Assembly (NCBI RefSeq): GCF_000152845.1
Contig: NZ_CH902584.1
Span: 732,620 to 796,619 of the forward strand
Length of the DNA stretch: 64,000 bases
Direction of reading: 5' to 3'
From: Roseovarius sp. 217
Lineage (GTDB): Bacteria > Pseudomonadota > Alphaproteobacteria > Rhodobacterales > Rhodobacteraceae
Shown piece after piece: positions 1-8,209 of the stretch. Under the pieces are notes generated by a model. That model was not told the origin of the DNA. It was given only the letters and a program-made list of their open reading frames with translations, and searched no databases. Both the position numbers and the translations under genes were made by a program. Numbering within the stretch: the first letter of the stretch is position 1; every line of letters begins with the position of its first letter.

Positions 1-264
1 GGCACGGTTGCGATGCTCTGGGTCGGTGGCAGTATCATCGTCCACGGGGTGCATGACCTGGGCTGGCACCTGCCCTATGAGCAGATCAAGCACATCGCAA
101 TGGCCGCTTCAGAGGCTATTGGCTCAGCCCAGGGATTCGTGACCTGGGCTGTGACCGCTGGGCTCGACGGTGTTGTCGGTCTGGCAACCGGATTGGTGCT
201 GATCCCAATCGTGAACCGCGCCGTGGTGCCGGTCACGGGATGGCTCTTTCCTGAAAAGACATGA
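1..264 (+). CDS. DUF808 family inner-membrane protein, C-terminal part
   Basis: The reading frame is open from the left edge and ends at 264, so only about the last 87 residues are present. The sequence has a hydrophobic stretch (GVVGLATGLVLIPIVNRAV) and a preceding GGSIIVHGVHDLG segment, both typical of the C-terminus of the DUF808 (YedI-like) family. These are multi-pass inner-membrane proteins of unknown function. The start lies outside the window; the internal ATG at 13 is not taken as the start because the frame continues upstream in family character. Assigned by family resemblance only. Confidence 0.75.
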   Translation, partial: GTVAMLWVGGSIIVHGVHDLGWHLPYEQIKHIAMAASEAIGSAQGFVTWAVTAGLDGVVGLATGLVLIPIVNRAVVPVTGWLFPEKT

Positions 265-949
265 CCCTCCAATCCCGACCCAACAGGGATCGTCTGTCTC
301 AGAGGTCAACTCTTGCGTTTGATATGAAAATCAAAGCCCTTCCACTCGCGACCATAGCCGTCGAAAATCGGTGAAGGCGGCACCATCTCACAGGGGGGAT
401 CGTTGCGCATAGGTTCGAGTGGCGGCAGGGTCCAATCCGGCGGGACGTGTTCAACTTGCCCGGACCCAAGCCCGTCTTCGACCAGAAATCGCCGCAGGTT
501 GACGAGAGCGCTGCCAGAGGCGGCGAACCCGTAGAGGGTTTCGCCAGTGTTCGATACGGTCTCTATGCCCGCGCGCAGGCTGCGCTTCACGCCCCCTCGA
601 CAAAACACCCATGTCTCTCATGTGCGCCCGGCCACGCAAGAGCAGCAGAACGCCGGATCAAGATCGTCGGGGCACTCGGGACGCTCAATCTCGTCAAACA
701 GCAAGGGCGACGCCAGATCGTCGAGGTGCCGCTTGGCGGTCCTGATCTGGCTTGATGCAATGACACCCTTCAATGTCTCGGCTCAGACGGCGTTGCCGAA
801 CGGGACTCGGGCGTGTGGACGTGCGATTTCTCTTATGGTCTTCTTTGGCGGAATGTTGCGCGGATCACTCTTCTGGGGACAGATTGCAGCGTCAACATCC
901 TTCCCGACCGCGCGCCTTGCGGCAATGGTTGGCCGCGGACTCGCGGCCG
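265..949 (-). pseudogene. Gene-poor stretch with a possible decayed minus-strand gene
   Basis: About 685 bases lie between the DUF808 gene and the DUF1489 gene with no convincing intact gene. On the minus strand, successive pieces read like real protein: one ends in VPFGNAV then a stop near 780, the next continues AETLKGVIAS in the same frame until a stop near 633, and a 100-residue piece (608 to 306, ending DFHIKRKS) follows in another frame. This stop-plus-frameshift pattern suggests a degraded gene. I do not recognise the family. It could equally be non-coding sequence with chance open frames. Confidence 0.3.
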
Positions 950-1375
950 TCACAACACACCGATATCCGCCAGCGCGGCAGAGAGGGCAGGGGGCAGTTT
1001 GTCATCCGTGGCCCGCGCGGTTCCAAGATCAGGCGGCGCATCCGGTCCCGGCAGATAGCGCCAGCCCTGAAAGGGGCGTTTCTGCGCGGTGGCGGTGCGG
1101 ATGAGCCCCGGTTCGAGCACGATGGCGCAGCGGCGGATACCGTCACTGCCCGTCACCTCATCGAGCCGCAGGATCGTCTGGCGGCATTGCACCATCCCCT
1201 GAATGACCCAGTAGATCGAGCCGCCGCTCAGCAACTCAGCCTCGCGCTTCGGCCACATGCGGGTGATATGGCGTGGCAGGCCATCCGGCCCCTTGGCGCG
1301 GGGGTCTTTGTGCCAGTCCTCCAGATCCTCGACCGAGGTGGTGCCAACGCTCAGTTTGATCAGATGCAGGACCAT
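950..1375 (-). CDS. DUF1489 family protein
   Basis: This 141-residue protein starts MVLHLIKLSVG and carries a TRMWPKREAELL segment and GWRYLPG near the middle and end, as in the DUF1489 family found across alphaproteobacteria. The biochemical function is unknown. There is no signal peptide or membrane segment, so a cytoplasmic location is inferred. It is transcribed divergently from nrdJ with about 90 bases between the two starts, which must hold both promoters. Confidence 0.85.
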   Translation of the reverse strand: MVLHLIKLSVGTTSVEDLEDWHKDPRAKGPDGLPRHITRMWPKREAELLSGGSIYWVIQGMVQCRQTILRLDEVTGSDGIRRCAIVLEPGLIRTATAQKRPFQGWRYLPGPDAPPDLGTARATDDKLPPALSAALADIGVL

Positions 1376-1466
1376 GGCAAAGAATCTCCACTTCGAGCAG
1401 ATAGGGTAGTGGAAATGCAGGCAGCTTCAAGCTATTGTGGTTCTCTGCCTGAATTTGGAGAGACCC

Positions 1467-4400
1467 GTGAGCCGATTTGCCGCCCCGATTGCCGAACAGA
1501 TCTGGAACATGAAATATCGTTTCAAGACCGAAGACGGTGGCGATGCCAGTGTCGAGGATAGCTGGCGCCGGATTGCCCGCGCGCTGGCCGTGCTCGAGGC
1601 AGAGCCGGAGGTCTGGGAAGATCGGTTCTTCCACGCTCTCGAAGATTTCAAATTCCTGCCCGCAGGTCGGATCACCGCCGGTGCCGGAACCGCGCGCAAA
1701 GTGACGTTGTTCAACTGTTTCGTCATGGGCACGGTCCCCGACGACATGGGCGGCATTTTCGACAACCTGCGCGAAGCGGCACTCACCATGCAGCAGGGCG
1801 GCGGCATCGGCTATGATTTCAGCACGATCCGGCCCAAAGGGGCCGAGGTCAAGGGCGTGTCGGCGGACGCAAGCGGGCCGCTCAGCTTTATGGATGTGTG
1901 GGACGCAATGTGCCGCACGATCATGTCGGCAGGCAGCCGCCGGGGCGCGATGATGGCCACGATGCGCTGTGACCATCCCGACATCGAGGCCTTTATCGCC
2001 GCGAAATCCGATCCGGCGCGCCTGCGGATGTTCAACCTGTCGGTCTTGATCACCGATGCCTTCATGGAGGCGGTCAAGGCGGATGGCCCATGGGATCTGG
2101 TCTTCGGGGGCCGAGTCTATCACACCGTGCAGGCGCGTGATCTTTGGAACCGGATCATGCAGGCCACCTATGATTATGCCGAACCGGGCGTGATCTTCAT
2201 CGACCGCATCAACGCCGCCAACAACCTGAGCTATTGCGAGACCATCGCGGCGACCAATCCGTGCGTGACCGCCGAGACTTGGGTCATGACCGATGAAGGC
2301 GCGCGGCAAGTCAGTGCATTGCTTGACCGACCGTTCCGGGCTGTGGTGAATGGCATAGCCTATGACAGCGGCGAACATGGGTTCTTCTGCACTGGACTAA
2401 AGCCGGTCAAGCGGCTGAGCACGGCTTGCGGGCGTCACCTGCGGCTCACGGCTGACCATCTTGTGCGCAAAGTGGTTGGGAAAACCCGCTGGCGGCAGGA
2501 GGTGGAATGGGTGCCTGCCGGTGATCTGCGCCCGGGCGACGAGGTGAAGTTACACGATCACCGCACCGCCATGATACAGACCCGCCCCGAGGATGAACGC
2601 GGCTATCTGCTGGGCCTGCTGATCGGAGACGGGGTGATCCGCGATGATAAAACGCTGATCTCGGTCTGGCCGCAGGAGGAGTGCATCGGCGCTCAACCGC
2701 TTGGCCATCCGGTGATGCACAAGGTCGAGGCGCTGCTTCGGGATTTACCGCACCGCGCCGACTTTGCCGGTTGGCAAAAGGTTGAAGGGCGCGGCGAGTA
2801 CCGGATCGGTACGGCGGCGCTGACCGCACTGGCGGCGGAATACGGGCTGACGCGCGGGCGCAAGACAATCACCCCCGAGATTGAAGGCGCGGAGACTGCC
2901 GGTTTTGGGGCTGCCGTGCTGCGCGGTTTGTTCGATGCCGATGGCTCGGTTCAGGGGGCGCAGGAAAAGGGCGTGTCGGTCCGTCTGGCGCAAAGCGATC
3001 TGGCCTTGCTGCAGGCCGCGCAACGGATGCTGGCCCGGCTGGGCATGAACGCGGTGATCTATGAAAACCGTCGCGAAGCGGGTCGGGCGTTTTTGCCGGA
3101 TGGCAAGGGCGGGCAAGCGCATTTTGAGACGAAGGCGCAGCATGAGCTGGTGATCAGCGGCGAAAACCTGGCCACCTATCAGGAGCGCATCGGCTTTACG
3201 GATGTGGCCAAGGCGCGGCGGCTGGCCGTGGCCCTGAGCGGCTACAAACGGGCGCTGAATCGCGAGAGGTTCAGCGCCGTGGTCGCGGATGTCGTGGATG
3301 ACGGCATGGCCGAAGTGTTTGATGTGCAGGTGCCGGGCGTCAATGCCTTCGACGCCAATGGGTTTTATGTTCACAATTGCGGCGAACAGCCGCTGCCGCC
3401 CTATGGCGCGTGCCTCTTGGGCTCGATCAATCTTGCGCGGCTGGTGACCGAACCGTTTGCAACTGGCGCGCGGGTGGATGCGGCGGCATTGGACGATCTC
3501 GTGCGCGTGGCCGTGCGCATGATGGATAATGTCGTGGATGTCAGCGGCTTTCCCTTGCCCGCGCAGGCCGCCGAGGCGCAGGCCAAGCGGCGGATCGGGC
3601 TGGGCGTGACTGGCCTTGCCGATGCGCTCCTGATGGTCGGGCTGCGCTATGGATCGGACGAGGCTGTGCAGCAGACCGAGGCGTGGCTCCATGCCATCGC
3701 GCGGGCGGCCTATCTGGCCTCCGTCGATCTGGCCCGCGAAAAAGGCGCGTTTCCGCTTTTTGACCGCGACGCCTATCTGGCCTCCGGCACAATGCAGGCA
3801 ATGGACGAGGATGTGCGCGCCGCCGTGGCCGCGCACGGCATTCGCAACGCTTTGCTGACCAGCATCGCGCCCACCGGGACCATCAGCCTCTATGCCGGCA
3901 ATGTCAGTTCCGGGATCGAGCCGGTCTTTGCCTATAGCTACACCCGCAAGGTGCTGCAAAAGGATGGCAGCCGCACCGAAGAAGAGGTGGTCGATTACGC
4001 CGTGCAGATGTGGCGCGACCGGATGGGCGATGCCCCTTTGCCCAGCTATTTTGTCAACGCCCAGACCCTGCCGCCCGAGGATCACGTCAAGATGCAGGCG
4101 GCGGCGCAGAAATGGGTGGACAGCAGCATCTCCAAAACCATCAACTGCCCCGAGGATATTTCCTTTGAGGCGTTCAAGAATGTGTATCTTCAGGCTTGGG
4201 ATCTGGGCTGCAAGGGCTGTACCACCTACCGGCCCAACGATGTGACAGGATCGGTGCTGAGCGTATCAGAGACGTCCGACAAGGTGCCCGGCGAGACGCG
4301 CGGCGATATCCCCGTCACCGGCGGCGAGGTGGTCTATATGTCCGAACCGCTCGACCGGCCCAAGGAGTTGGAAGGGGCCACCTACAAATTGAAATGGCCC

Positions 4401-4862
4401 GACAGCAACCATGCGATCTACGTCACCGTCAATGACATCGTGCTGAATGGTCATCGGCGACCCTTCGAGGTCTTCATCAACTCGAAGAACATGGAGCATT
4501 ACGCCTGGACCGTCGCGCTGACACGGATGATCTCAGCGGTGTTCCGGCGCGGCGGCGATGTGTCCTTTGTGGTGGAGGAGCTGAAGGCGGTGTTCGATCC
4601 CCGTGGCGGCGCATGGATGCAGGGCAAATACGTGCCCAGCATTCTGGCCGCCATCGGTGGTGTGCTGGAGCAACATTTGGTGCAGATCGGATTTCTCGAG
4701 GGCGAAGGCATGGGCCTGAAACAAGACCCTCAGGCGCAGATCGTCGGCATCGACGGAGCCCGCAAAGGTCCCGCTTGCCCCGCCTGCGGCCAATACGACA
4801 TGCGCATGATCGAAGGCTGCATGACCTGTGGCAGCTGTGGCCACAGCAAATGCTCCGGATGA
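1467..4862 (+). CDS. nrdJ: Vitamin B12-dependent (class II) ribonucleotide reductase with intein
   Basis: Adenosylcobalamin-dependent ribonucleoside-diphosphate reductase, which makes deoxyribonucleotides independently of oxygen. The catalytic core is split: the N-extein runs to TNP, then a 372-residue intein, then the C-extein resumes CGEQPLPPYGAC. In the spliced product N-P-C-G-E corresponds to the Asn/radical Cys/Glu triad, and the Cys 11 residues later plus the Cys of LFNCFV form the redox pair (numbering known from Thermotoga NrdJ). The C-terminus has a Cys-rich tail (CPACGQ, CMTCGSCG, CSG) for re-reduction or zinc. GTG at 1467 is chosen over an in-frame start at 1437 because a GGAG lies 6 bases upstream and homologues begin SRFAAPIAEQIW. 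Without the intein the protein is about 759 residues, the normal size. Confidence 0.95.
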   Translation: MSRFAAPIAEQIWNMKYRFKTEDGGDASVEDSWRRIARALAVLEAEPEVWEDRFFHALEDFKFLPAGRITAGAGTARKVTLFNCFVMGTVPDDMGGIFDNLREAALTMQQGGGIGYDFSTIRPKGAEVKGVSADASGPLSFMDVWDAMCRTIMSAGSRRGAMMATMRCDHPDIEAFIAAKSDPARLRMFNLSVLITDAFMEAVKADGPWDLVFGGRVYHTVQARDLWNRIMQATYDYAEPGVIFIDRINAANNLSYCETIAATNPCVTAETWVMTDEGARQVSALLDRPFRAVVNGIAYDSGEHGFFCTGLKPVKRLSTACGRHLRLTADHLVRKVVGKTRWRQEVEWVPAGDLRPGDEVKLHDHRTAMIQTRPEDERGYLLGLLIGDGVIRDDKTLISVWPQEECIGAQPLGHPVMHKVEALLRDLPHRADFAGWQKVEGRGEYRIGTAALTALAAEYGLTRGRKTITPEIEGAETAGFGAAVLRGLFDADGSVQGAQEKGVSVRLAQSDLALLQAAQRMLARLGMNAVIYENRREAGRAFLPDGKGGQAHFETKAQHELVISGENLATYQERIGFTDVAKARRLAVALSGYKRALNRERFSAVVADVVDDGMAEVFDVQVPGVNAFDANGFYVHNCGEQPLPPYGACLLGSINLARLVTEPFATGARVDAAALDDLVRVAVRMMDNVVDVSGFPLPAQAAEAQAKRRIGLGVTGLADALLMVGLRYGSDEAVQQTEAWLHAIARAAYLASVDLAREKGAFPLFDRDAYLASGTMQAMDEDVRAAVAAHGIRNALLTSIAPTGTISLYAGNVSSGIEPVFAYSYTRKVLQKDGSRTEEEVVDYAVQMWRDRMGDAPLPSYFVNAQTLPPEDHVKMQAAAQKWVDSSISKTINCPEDISFEAFKNVYLQAWDLGCKGCTTYRPNDVTGSVLSVSETSDKVPGETRGDIPVTGGEVVYMSEPLDRPKELEGATYKLKWPDSNHAIYVTVNDIVLNGHRRPFEVFINSKNMEHYAWTVALTRMISAVFRRGGDVSFVVEELKAVFDPRGGAWMQGKYVPSILAAIGGVLEQHLVQIGFLEGEGMGLKQDPQAQIVGIDGARKGPACPACGQYDMRMIEGCMTCGSCGHSKCSG
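2262..3377 (+). mobile_element. Intein with LAGLIDADG homing endonuclease inside nrdJ
   Basis: The 372-residue in-frame insertion begins with Cys (CVTAETWVMTDEG, block A) and ends in VHN followed by Cys of the C-extein (block G). Block B is seen as LTADHLV, and block F as EVFDVQVPGVNAF. Two dodecapeptide endonuclease motifs are present, YLLGLLIGDG and VLRGLFDADG, each keeping its acidic residue, so the homing endonuclease may be active. The flanking extein sequence joins perfectly into the conserved NPCGEQPLPP segment. The +1 nucleophile is the catalytic thiyl-radical cysteine itself, so unspliced protein should be inactive. Confidence 0.95.
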
Positions 4863-4929
4863 TCAGCGCACCGTTTCACCACCCCCCGTCTCAACCGGCC
4901 TCAACGCAGGCGGCGCTGACACGTGTCAT

Positions 4930-4958
4930 TTGCAATTCACACAAAAACTCTGTATAAC
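4930..4958 (+). promoter_or_regulatory. Candidate sigma-70 promoter for the Nudix gene
   Basis: TTGCAA at 4930-4935 and TATAAC at 4953-4958 are separated by exactly 17 bases in a locally AT-rich stretch that stands out from the GC-rich surroundings. It lies 47 bases before the Nudix start at 5005. The 142-base gap between nrdJ and the Nudix gene holds no other evident feature. Confidence 0.6.
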
Positions 4959-5004
4959 TAACTGAATAAACAAGAATATCCGGGCAGGATCAGAGAGTGT
5001 CTCC

Positions 5005-5463
5005 ATGACAAAACCGATGCATAGGGCATTGATCGACTTCGTTCGCCCCTTGTTCAGGCGGCCGCGTCGGCTTCAGGTCGCGGCACTCTGCTATCGTGAG
5101 CACGATGGGCACAAAGAGGTGTTGCTGATCACATCGCGCGGCACGGGCCGCTGGATCATCCCCAAAGGATGGCCAATCGACGGCAAGGATGCGCCCGGTG
5201 CGGCCTTGCAAGAGGCGTGGGAAGAGGCGGGCGTTCGGTCCGGCCGCGTGACGAGCGAGGCCGTCGGGATCTATTGCTATGAAAAGGAACTCTCCACAGG
5301 ATTGCCCGTGCCTGTGGAAACTCTGGTTTTCGCGATCGAGGTGACCCAGATGCAAGAGGACTACCCCGAAGTCGCTGAACGCCGCCGCAAATGGGTCAGC
5401 CTCAGCGCAGCCGCACAGATGGTGCAAGAGCCGCAATTGCAGCAAATCCTGCGTAATTTGTAA
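5005..5463 (+). CDS. Nudix hydrolase (diphosphoinositol-polyphosphate-hydrolase-like)
   Basis: A 152-residue Nudix-fold protein. The motif region GRWIIPKGWPIDG is followed by a Nudix box ending ALQEAWEEAGV at about residues 55-77. The catalytic EAWEE acidic residues are kept, but the usual Arg before the first Glu is Gln and the upstream box Glu is Lys. These proteins hydrolyse nucleoside diphosphate-X compounds; the substrate here is unknown. An N-terminal basic stretch (FRRPRR) precedes the domain. A close paralogue lies at 56724-57185. It has its own likely promoter. Confidence 0.88.
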   Translation: MTKPMHRALIDFVRPLFRRPRRLQVAALCYREHDGHKEVLLITSRGTGRWIIPKGWPIDGKDAPGAALQEAWEEAGVRSGRVTSEAVGIYCYEKELSTGLPVPVETLVFAIEVTQMQEDYPEVAERRRKWVSLSAAAQMVQEPQLQQILRNL

Positions 5464-5553
5464 CGATTTTGTTTCAATTTTGTGACGGAATCGGTTGATG
5501 CCGAGGGCGAGGTTCCCTATGCCCGCTGCGAGCAATGCACCAAGGGACAAGCT

Positions 5554-7038
5554 GTGAGCGAGACGCAAAACGACGCCAACCACCTTGAAACCCTCGACCG
5601 GGATCTCCAGCGGTTCTCGCATCTGGAAACAGCAACGCAATATGTCGCCCGTCCGATGGTGGCACCCGGCATCGCGCTGGCCTTCATCGTTGTAACAGGC
5701 CTCGCGGCAGCGGTCTTCTTTGGCGCGTTTCCGATCAACTTTGTGGTGATCGCGGCGGCGGTCTTCGGGGCCTATATGGCGCTGAACATCGGGGCCAATG
5801 ACGTGGCCAACAATATGGGCCCCGCAGTGGGTGCCAACGCGCTGACCCTTGGTGGGGCGATTACGATTGCGGCGATTTTCGAAACTCTCGGCGCACTGCT
5901 CGCGGGCGGCGATGTGGTCTCGACCATTTCCAGTGGCATCATCTACCCTATGACCGTCGCCGATGCACAGGTCTTTATCTGGGCGATGATGGCGGCGCTG
6001 ATTTCAGCAGCTCTTTGGATCAACCTTGCCACATGGATCGGCGCGCCTGTCTCGACCACGCATTCCGTGGTCGGTGGGGTGATGGGCTCCGGGATTGCCG
6101 CCGCCGGATTGTCCGCCGTGAACTGGACCACGATGAGCGCGATTGCGGCGTCTTGGGTGATTTCGCCGGTGCTTGGCGGTGTGATTGCGGCGCTTTTCCT
6201 TGCGCTGATCAAATCGCGGGTCATTTACCGAGACGACAAGATTGCCGCCGCGCGTTTCTGGGTGCCGATCCTGATCGGGATCATGGTCGGGGCATTCTCA
6301 ACCTATCTGGCGCTGAAAGGGCTGAGCCGGGTCGTCAAGATCGACCTTGGCACCGCGGCTACGGTCGGTCTGGTGCTGGGTGTGATCGCATGGATCGTGA
6401 CCATCCCGTTGATCAAACGGCAGTCACAGGGGCTGGAAAATCGCAACAAATCCCTCAAGCGGCTCTTCGGCGTGCCATTGGTCATTTCAGCGGCTCTTCT
6501 GAGCTTTGCGCATGGAGCCAATGACGTCGCGAATGCCGTGGGCCCGCTGGCGGCCATTGTCCATGCCGCCGAGTTTGGCACCATCTCGGCAAAGGTGTCG
6601 ATCCCGCTTTGGGTGATGATTGTTGGCGCGTTCGGAATCTCCTTTGGTCTCTTCCTCTTCGGCCCCAAACTCATTCGCATGGTCGGGTCGCAGATCACCA
6701 AACTGAACCCGATGCGCGCCTATTGTGTGGCCCTGTCGGCCGCAGTCACTGTCATTGTCGCAAGTTGGCTCGGCCTGCCGGTCTCTTCGACCCATATCGC
6801 GGTCGGTGGGGTGTTCGGCGTCGGCTTCTTTCGTGAATGGGATGCGGAACGCCGCTTGCGCAATAACAAGATCACGACTCAACCCGAGTTGCGCATCGCG
6901 CCGGAAGAGCGGCGGCGGCGCAAACTGGTGCGCAGATCGCATTTCATGACCATTATCGCGGCTTGGGTGATCACGGTTCCTGCGGCGGCATTGGTGTCGG
7001 CGCTGGTGTTTCTCGCGTTGAACAGCCTGCCCGTCTAA
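5554..7038 (+). CDS. Inorganic phosphate transporter, PiT family
   Basis: A large multi-pass membrane protein (about 494 residues) that imports inorganic phosphate by cation symport in the PiT/PHO-4 family. The signature is duplicated, as expected: GANDVANNMGPAVG near residue 80 and HGANDVANAVGPLAA near residue 325. The two halves are separated by a cytosolic loop containing RQSQGLENRNKSLKR. GTG at 5554 (SETQNDANHLETLD) is chosen because AGGGA lies 7 bases upstream; a GTG at 5482 would add 24 residues without family resemblance. Confidence 0.9.
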   Translation: MSETQNDANHLETLDRDLQRFSHLETATQYVARPMVAPGIALAFIVVTGLAAAVFFGAFPINFVVIAAAVFGAYMALNIGANDVANNMGPAVGANALTLGGAITIAAIFETLGALLAGGDVVSTISSGIIYPMTVADAQVFIWAMMAALISAALWINLATWIGAPVSTTHSVVGGVMGSGIAAAGLSAVNWTTMSAIAASWVISPVLGGVIAALFLALIKSRVIYRDDKIAAARFWVPILIGIMVGAFSTYLALKGLSRVVKIDLGTAATVGLVLGVIAWIVTIPLIKRQSQGLENRNKSLKRLFGVPLVISAALLSFAHGANDVANAVGPLAAIVHAAEFGTISAKVSIPLWVMIVGAFGISFGLFLFGPKLIRMVGSQITKLNPMRAYCVALSAAVTVIVASWLGLPVSSTHIAVGGVFGVGFFREWDAERRLRNNKITTQPELRIAPEERRRRKLVRRSHFMTIIAAWVITVPAAALVSALVFLALNSLPV

Positions 7039-7266
7039 GGCAATTTCAGAACACGGCGTCAGACGTCTTCGCTGCGTGAGTGCGCCAAACAATCCGCAAC
7101 CGCGCTGCGCAGGACGTTGGACGATAGCCCCCAGCCGACGCGCCATCGCCGCACACGTCGCTTTCACCCGCTCTTGATCCCCCGCGACGGCATCGTTCAT
7201 TGCAGACGCACCCCGGACCGTTGATCCTGAACCCATCAGAGAATCTCGTCTGAAAGGATCAGTTTG

Positions 7267-7896
7267 ATGCGTCCTCTCCTGCCGCTTCTCGCCACAACTA
7301 CCCTTGCCGTTGCTGCGCCCGCCACGGCCGAAACCCCGCCAACGGCGTTTCAACAGCCCGTTCTCATCACCTTTGACGCCCCAAATGATACGCCCACCGC
7401 CAGCCTCTCGACCCAGAGCCGCCCGACGCTCAGCAGTTCCGCCAATTGGACCGGCTTTTACATCGGCGGTCAGCTTGGCGTGGGTGTTGTCGATAGCGAC
7501 ATCTCCAGCAACGACGAGGATTTCATCGGCGGTGTCACCTTTGGCTATGACCATGATTTCGGTCGTTGGGTGCTCGGAGGGGCGCTGGATTACGACTTCG
7601 CCGACATCAACGCGGGTCCCGGCACCTCGATCGAGGAAATCTTTCGCGTCAAACTGCGCGGTGGTCCCAAGATCGGCAACGGCCTGCTCTATGGCGCGGC
7701 CGGTTGGGCCAACGCCGATACAGACACCGCCGGACGCGATGATGGCTGGTTCATCGGTGCGGGCTACGAATACCTCGTCTCCAGTCAGTTTTCCGTGGGC
7801 GGCGAAGTGCTCTATCACGAGTTCGACAACTTCAACTCGACCGGCATCGATGTCGAGGCCACCACGATACAGGTCCGCGCCACTTTCCGCTTCTGA
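7267..7896 (+). CDS. Outer-membrane beta-barrel protein (porin-like), copy 1
   Basis: Exported protein of about 209 residues. A signal peptide (RPLLPLLATTTLAVAAPATA) is followed by a Pro/Thr-rich linker. An eight-strand OmpA/Omp25-type barrel begins at NWTGFYIGGQLG and ends in the outer-membrane signature RATFRF with terminal Phe. The role is probably structural or porin-like in the outer membrane. ATG at 7267 follows a GAAAGGATC ribosome site. The next gene downstream is a clear paralogue sharing DYDFADI, KIGNGLLYG and GGEVLYH. The 225-base gap upstream shows no gene. Confidence 0.85.
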   Translation: MRPLLPLLATTTLAVAAPATAETPPTAFQQPVLITFDAPNDTPTASLSTQSRPTLSSSANWTGFYIGGQLGVGVVDSDISSNDEDFIGGVTFGYDHDFGRWVLGGALDYDFADINAGPGTSIEEIFRVKLRGGPKIGNGLLYGAAGWANADTDTAGRDDGWFIGAGYEYLVSSQFSVGGEVLYHEFDNFNSTGIDVEATTIQVRATFRF

Positions 7897-7920
7897 TCGG
7901 CAGGGTCGCGCGGTCAATCG

Positions 7921-7948
7921 GGCGGGCGCGTCCTCCAGCGCGTCCGCC
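7921..7948 (+). terminator. Stem-loop after the first barrel gene
   Basis: GGCGGGCGCG at 7921-7930 pairs with CGCGTCCGCC at 7939-7948 (10 pairs, one G-U) around an 8-base loop, 25 bases after the stop. No strong T tract follows, so termination or mRNA end-protection is inferred. The rest of the 313-base gap (7897-8209) holds no gene and presumably carries the promoter of the second barrel gene. Confidence 0.45.
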
Positions 7949-8209
7949 TACATCCCTTCAAGGGGCGCTGTAGAGGTATTCAACAGAGGGTTGCGTTTTC
8001 AACACATTGCCCTGCAAAAATCCGCCGAAAACTCTTTATTATCAGCATTTCCTTGCCACTTGCAGGCGTCTGAGCCGGTTGACGCGGTGGTATCCTTGTC
8101 CGGCAAGGCAAGAGAACCGATATGTTTCGAGACGGACGCAACCGTTTGTCTCCGGGCCGCCTCTCCTCCCTCGGCTCGGCCGACATAAACTGATCGAAAG
8201 GAAACCAAG

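Noticed and set aside
1376-1466. Cobalamin riboswitch ahead of the B12-dependent nrdJ
   Set aside because: The leader is only about 90 bases and no B12-box-like core was seen; the enzyme uses B12 but need not be controlled by it.
2745-4085. Long minus-strand open frame (446 codons) inside nrdJ
   Set aside because: It is the shadow of a high-GC gene: it crosses the intein/extein boundary without change and resembles no protein family, while the plus strand is nrdJ throughout.
6487-7917. Long minus-strand open frame over the phosphate permease end and first barrel gene
   Set aside because: It covers two unrelated plus-strand genes and the gap between them, as expected of a chance antisense frame.
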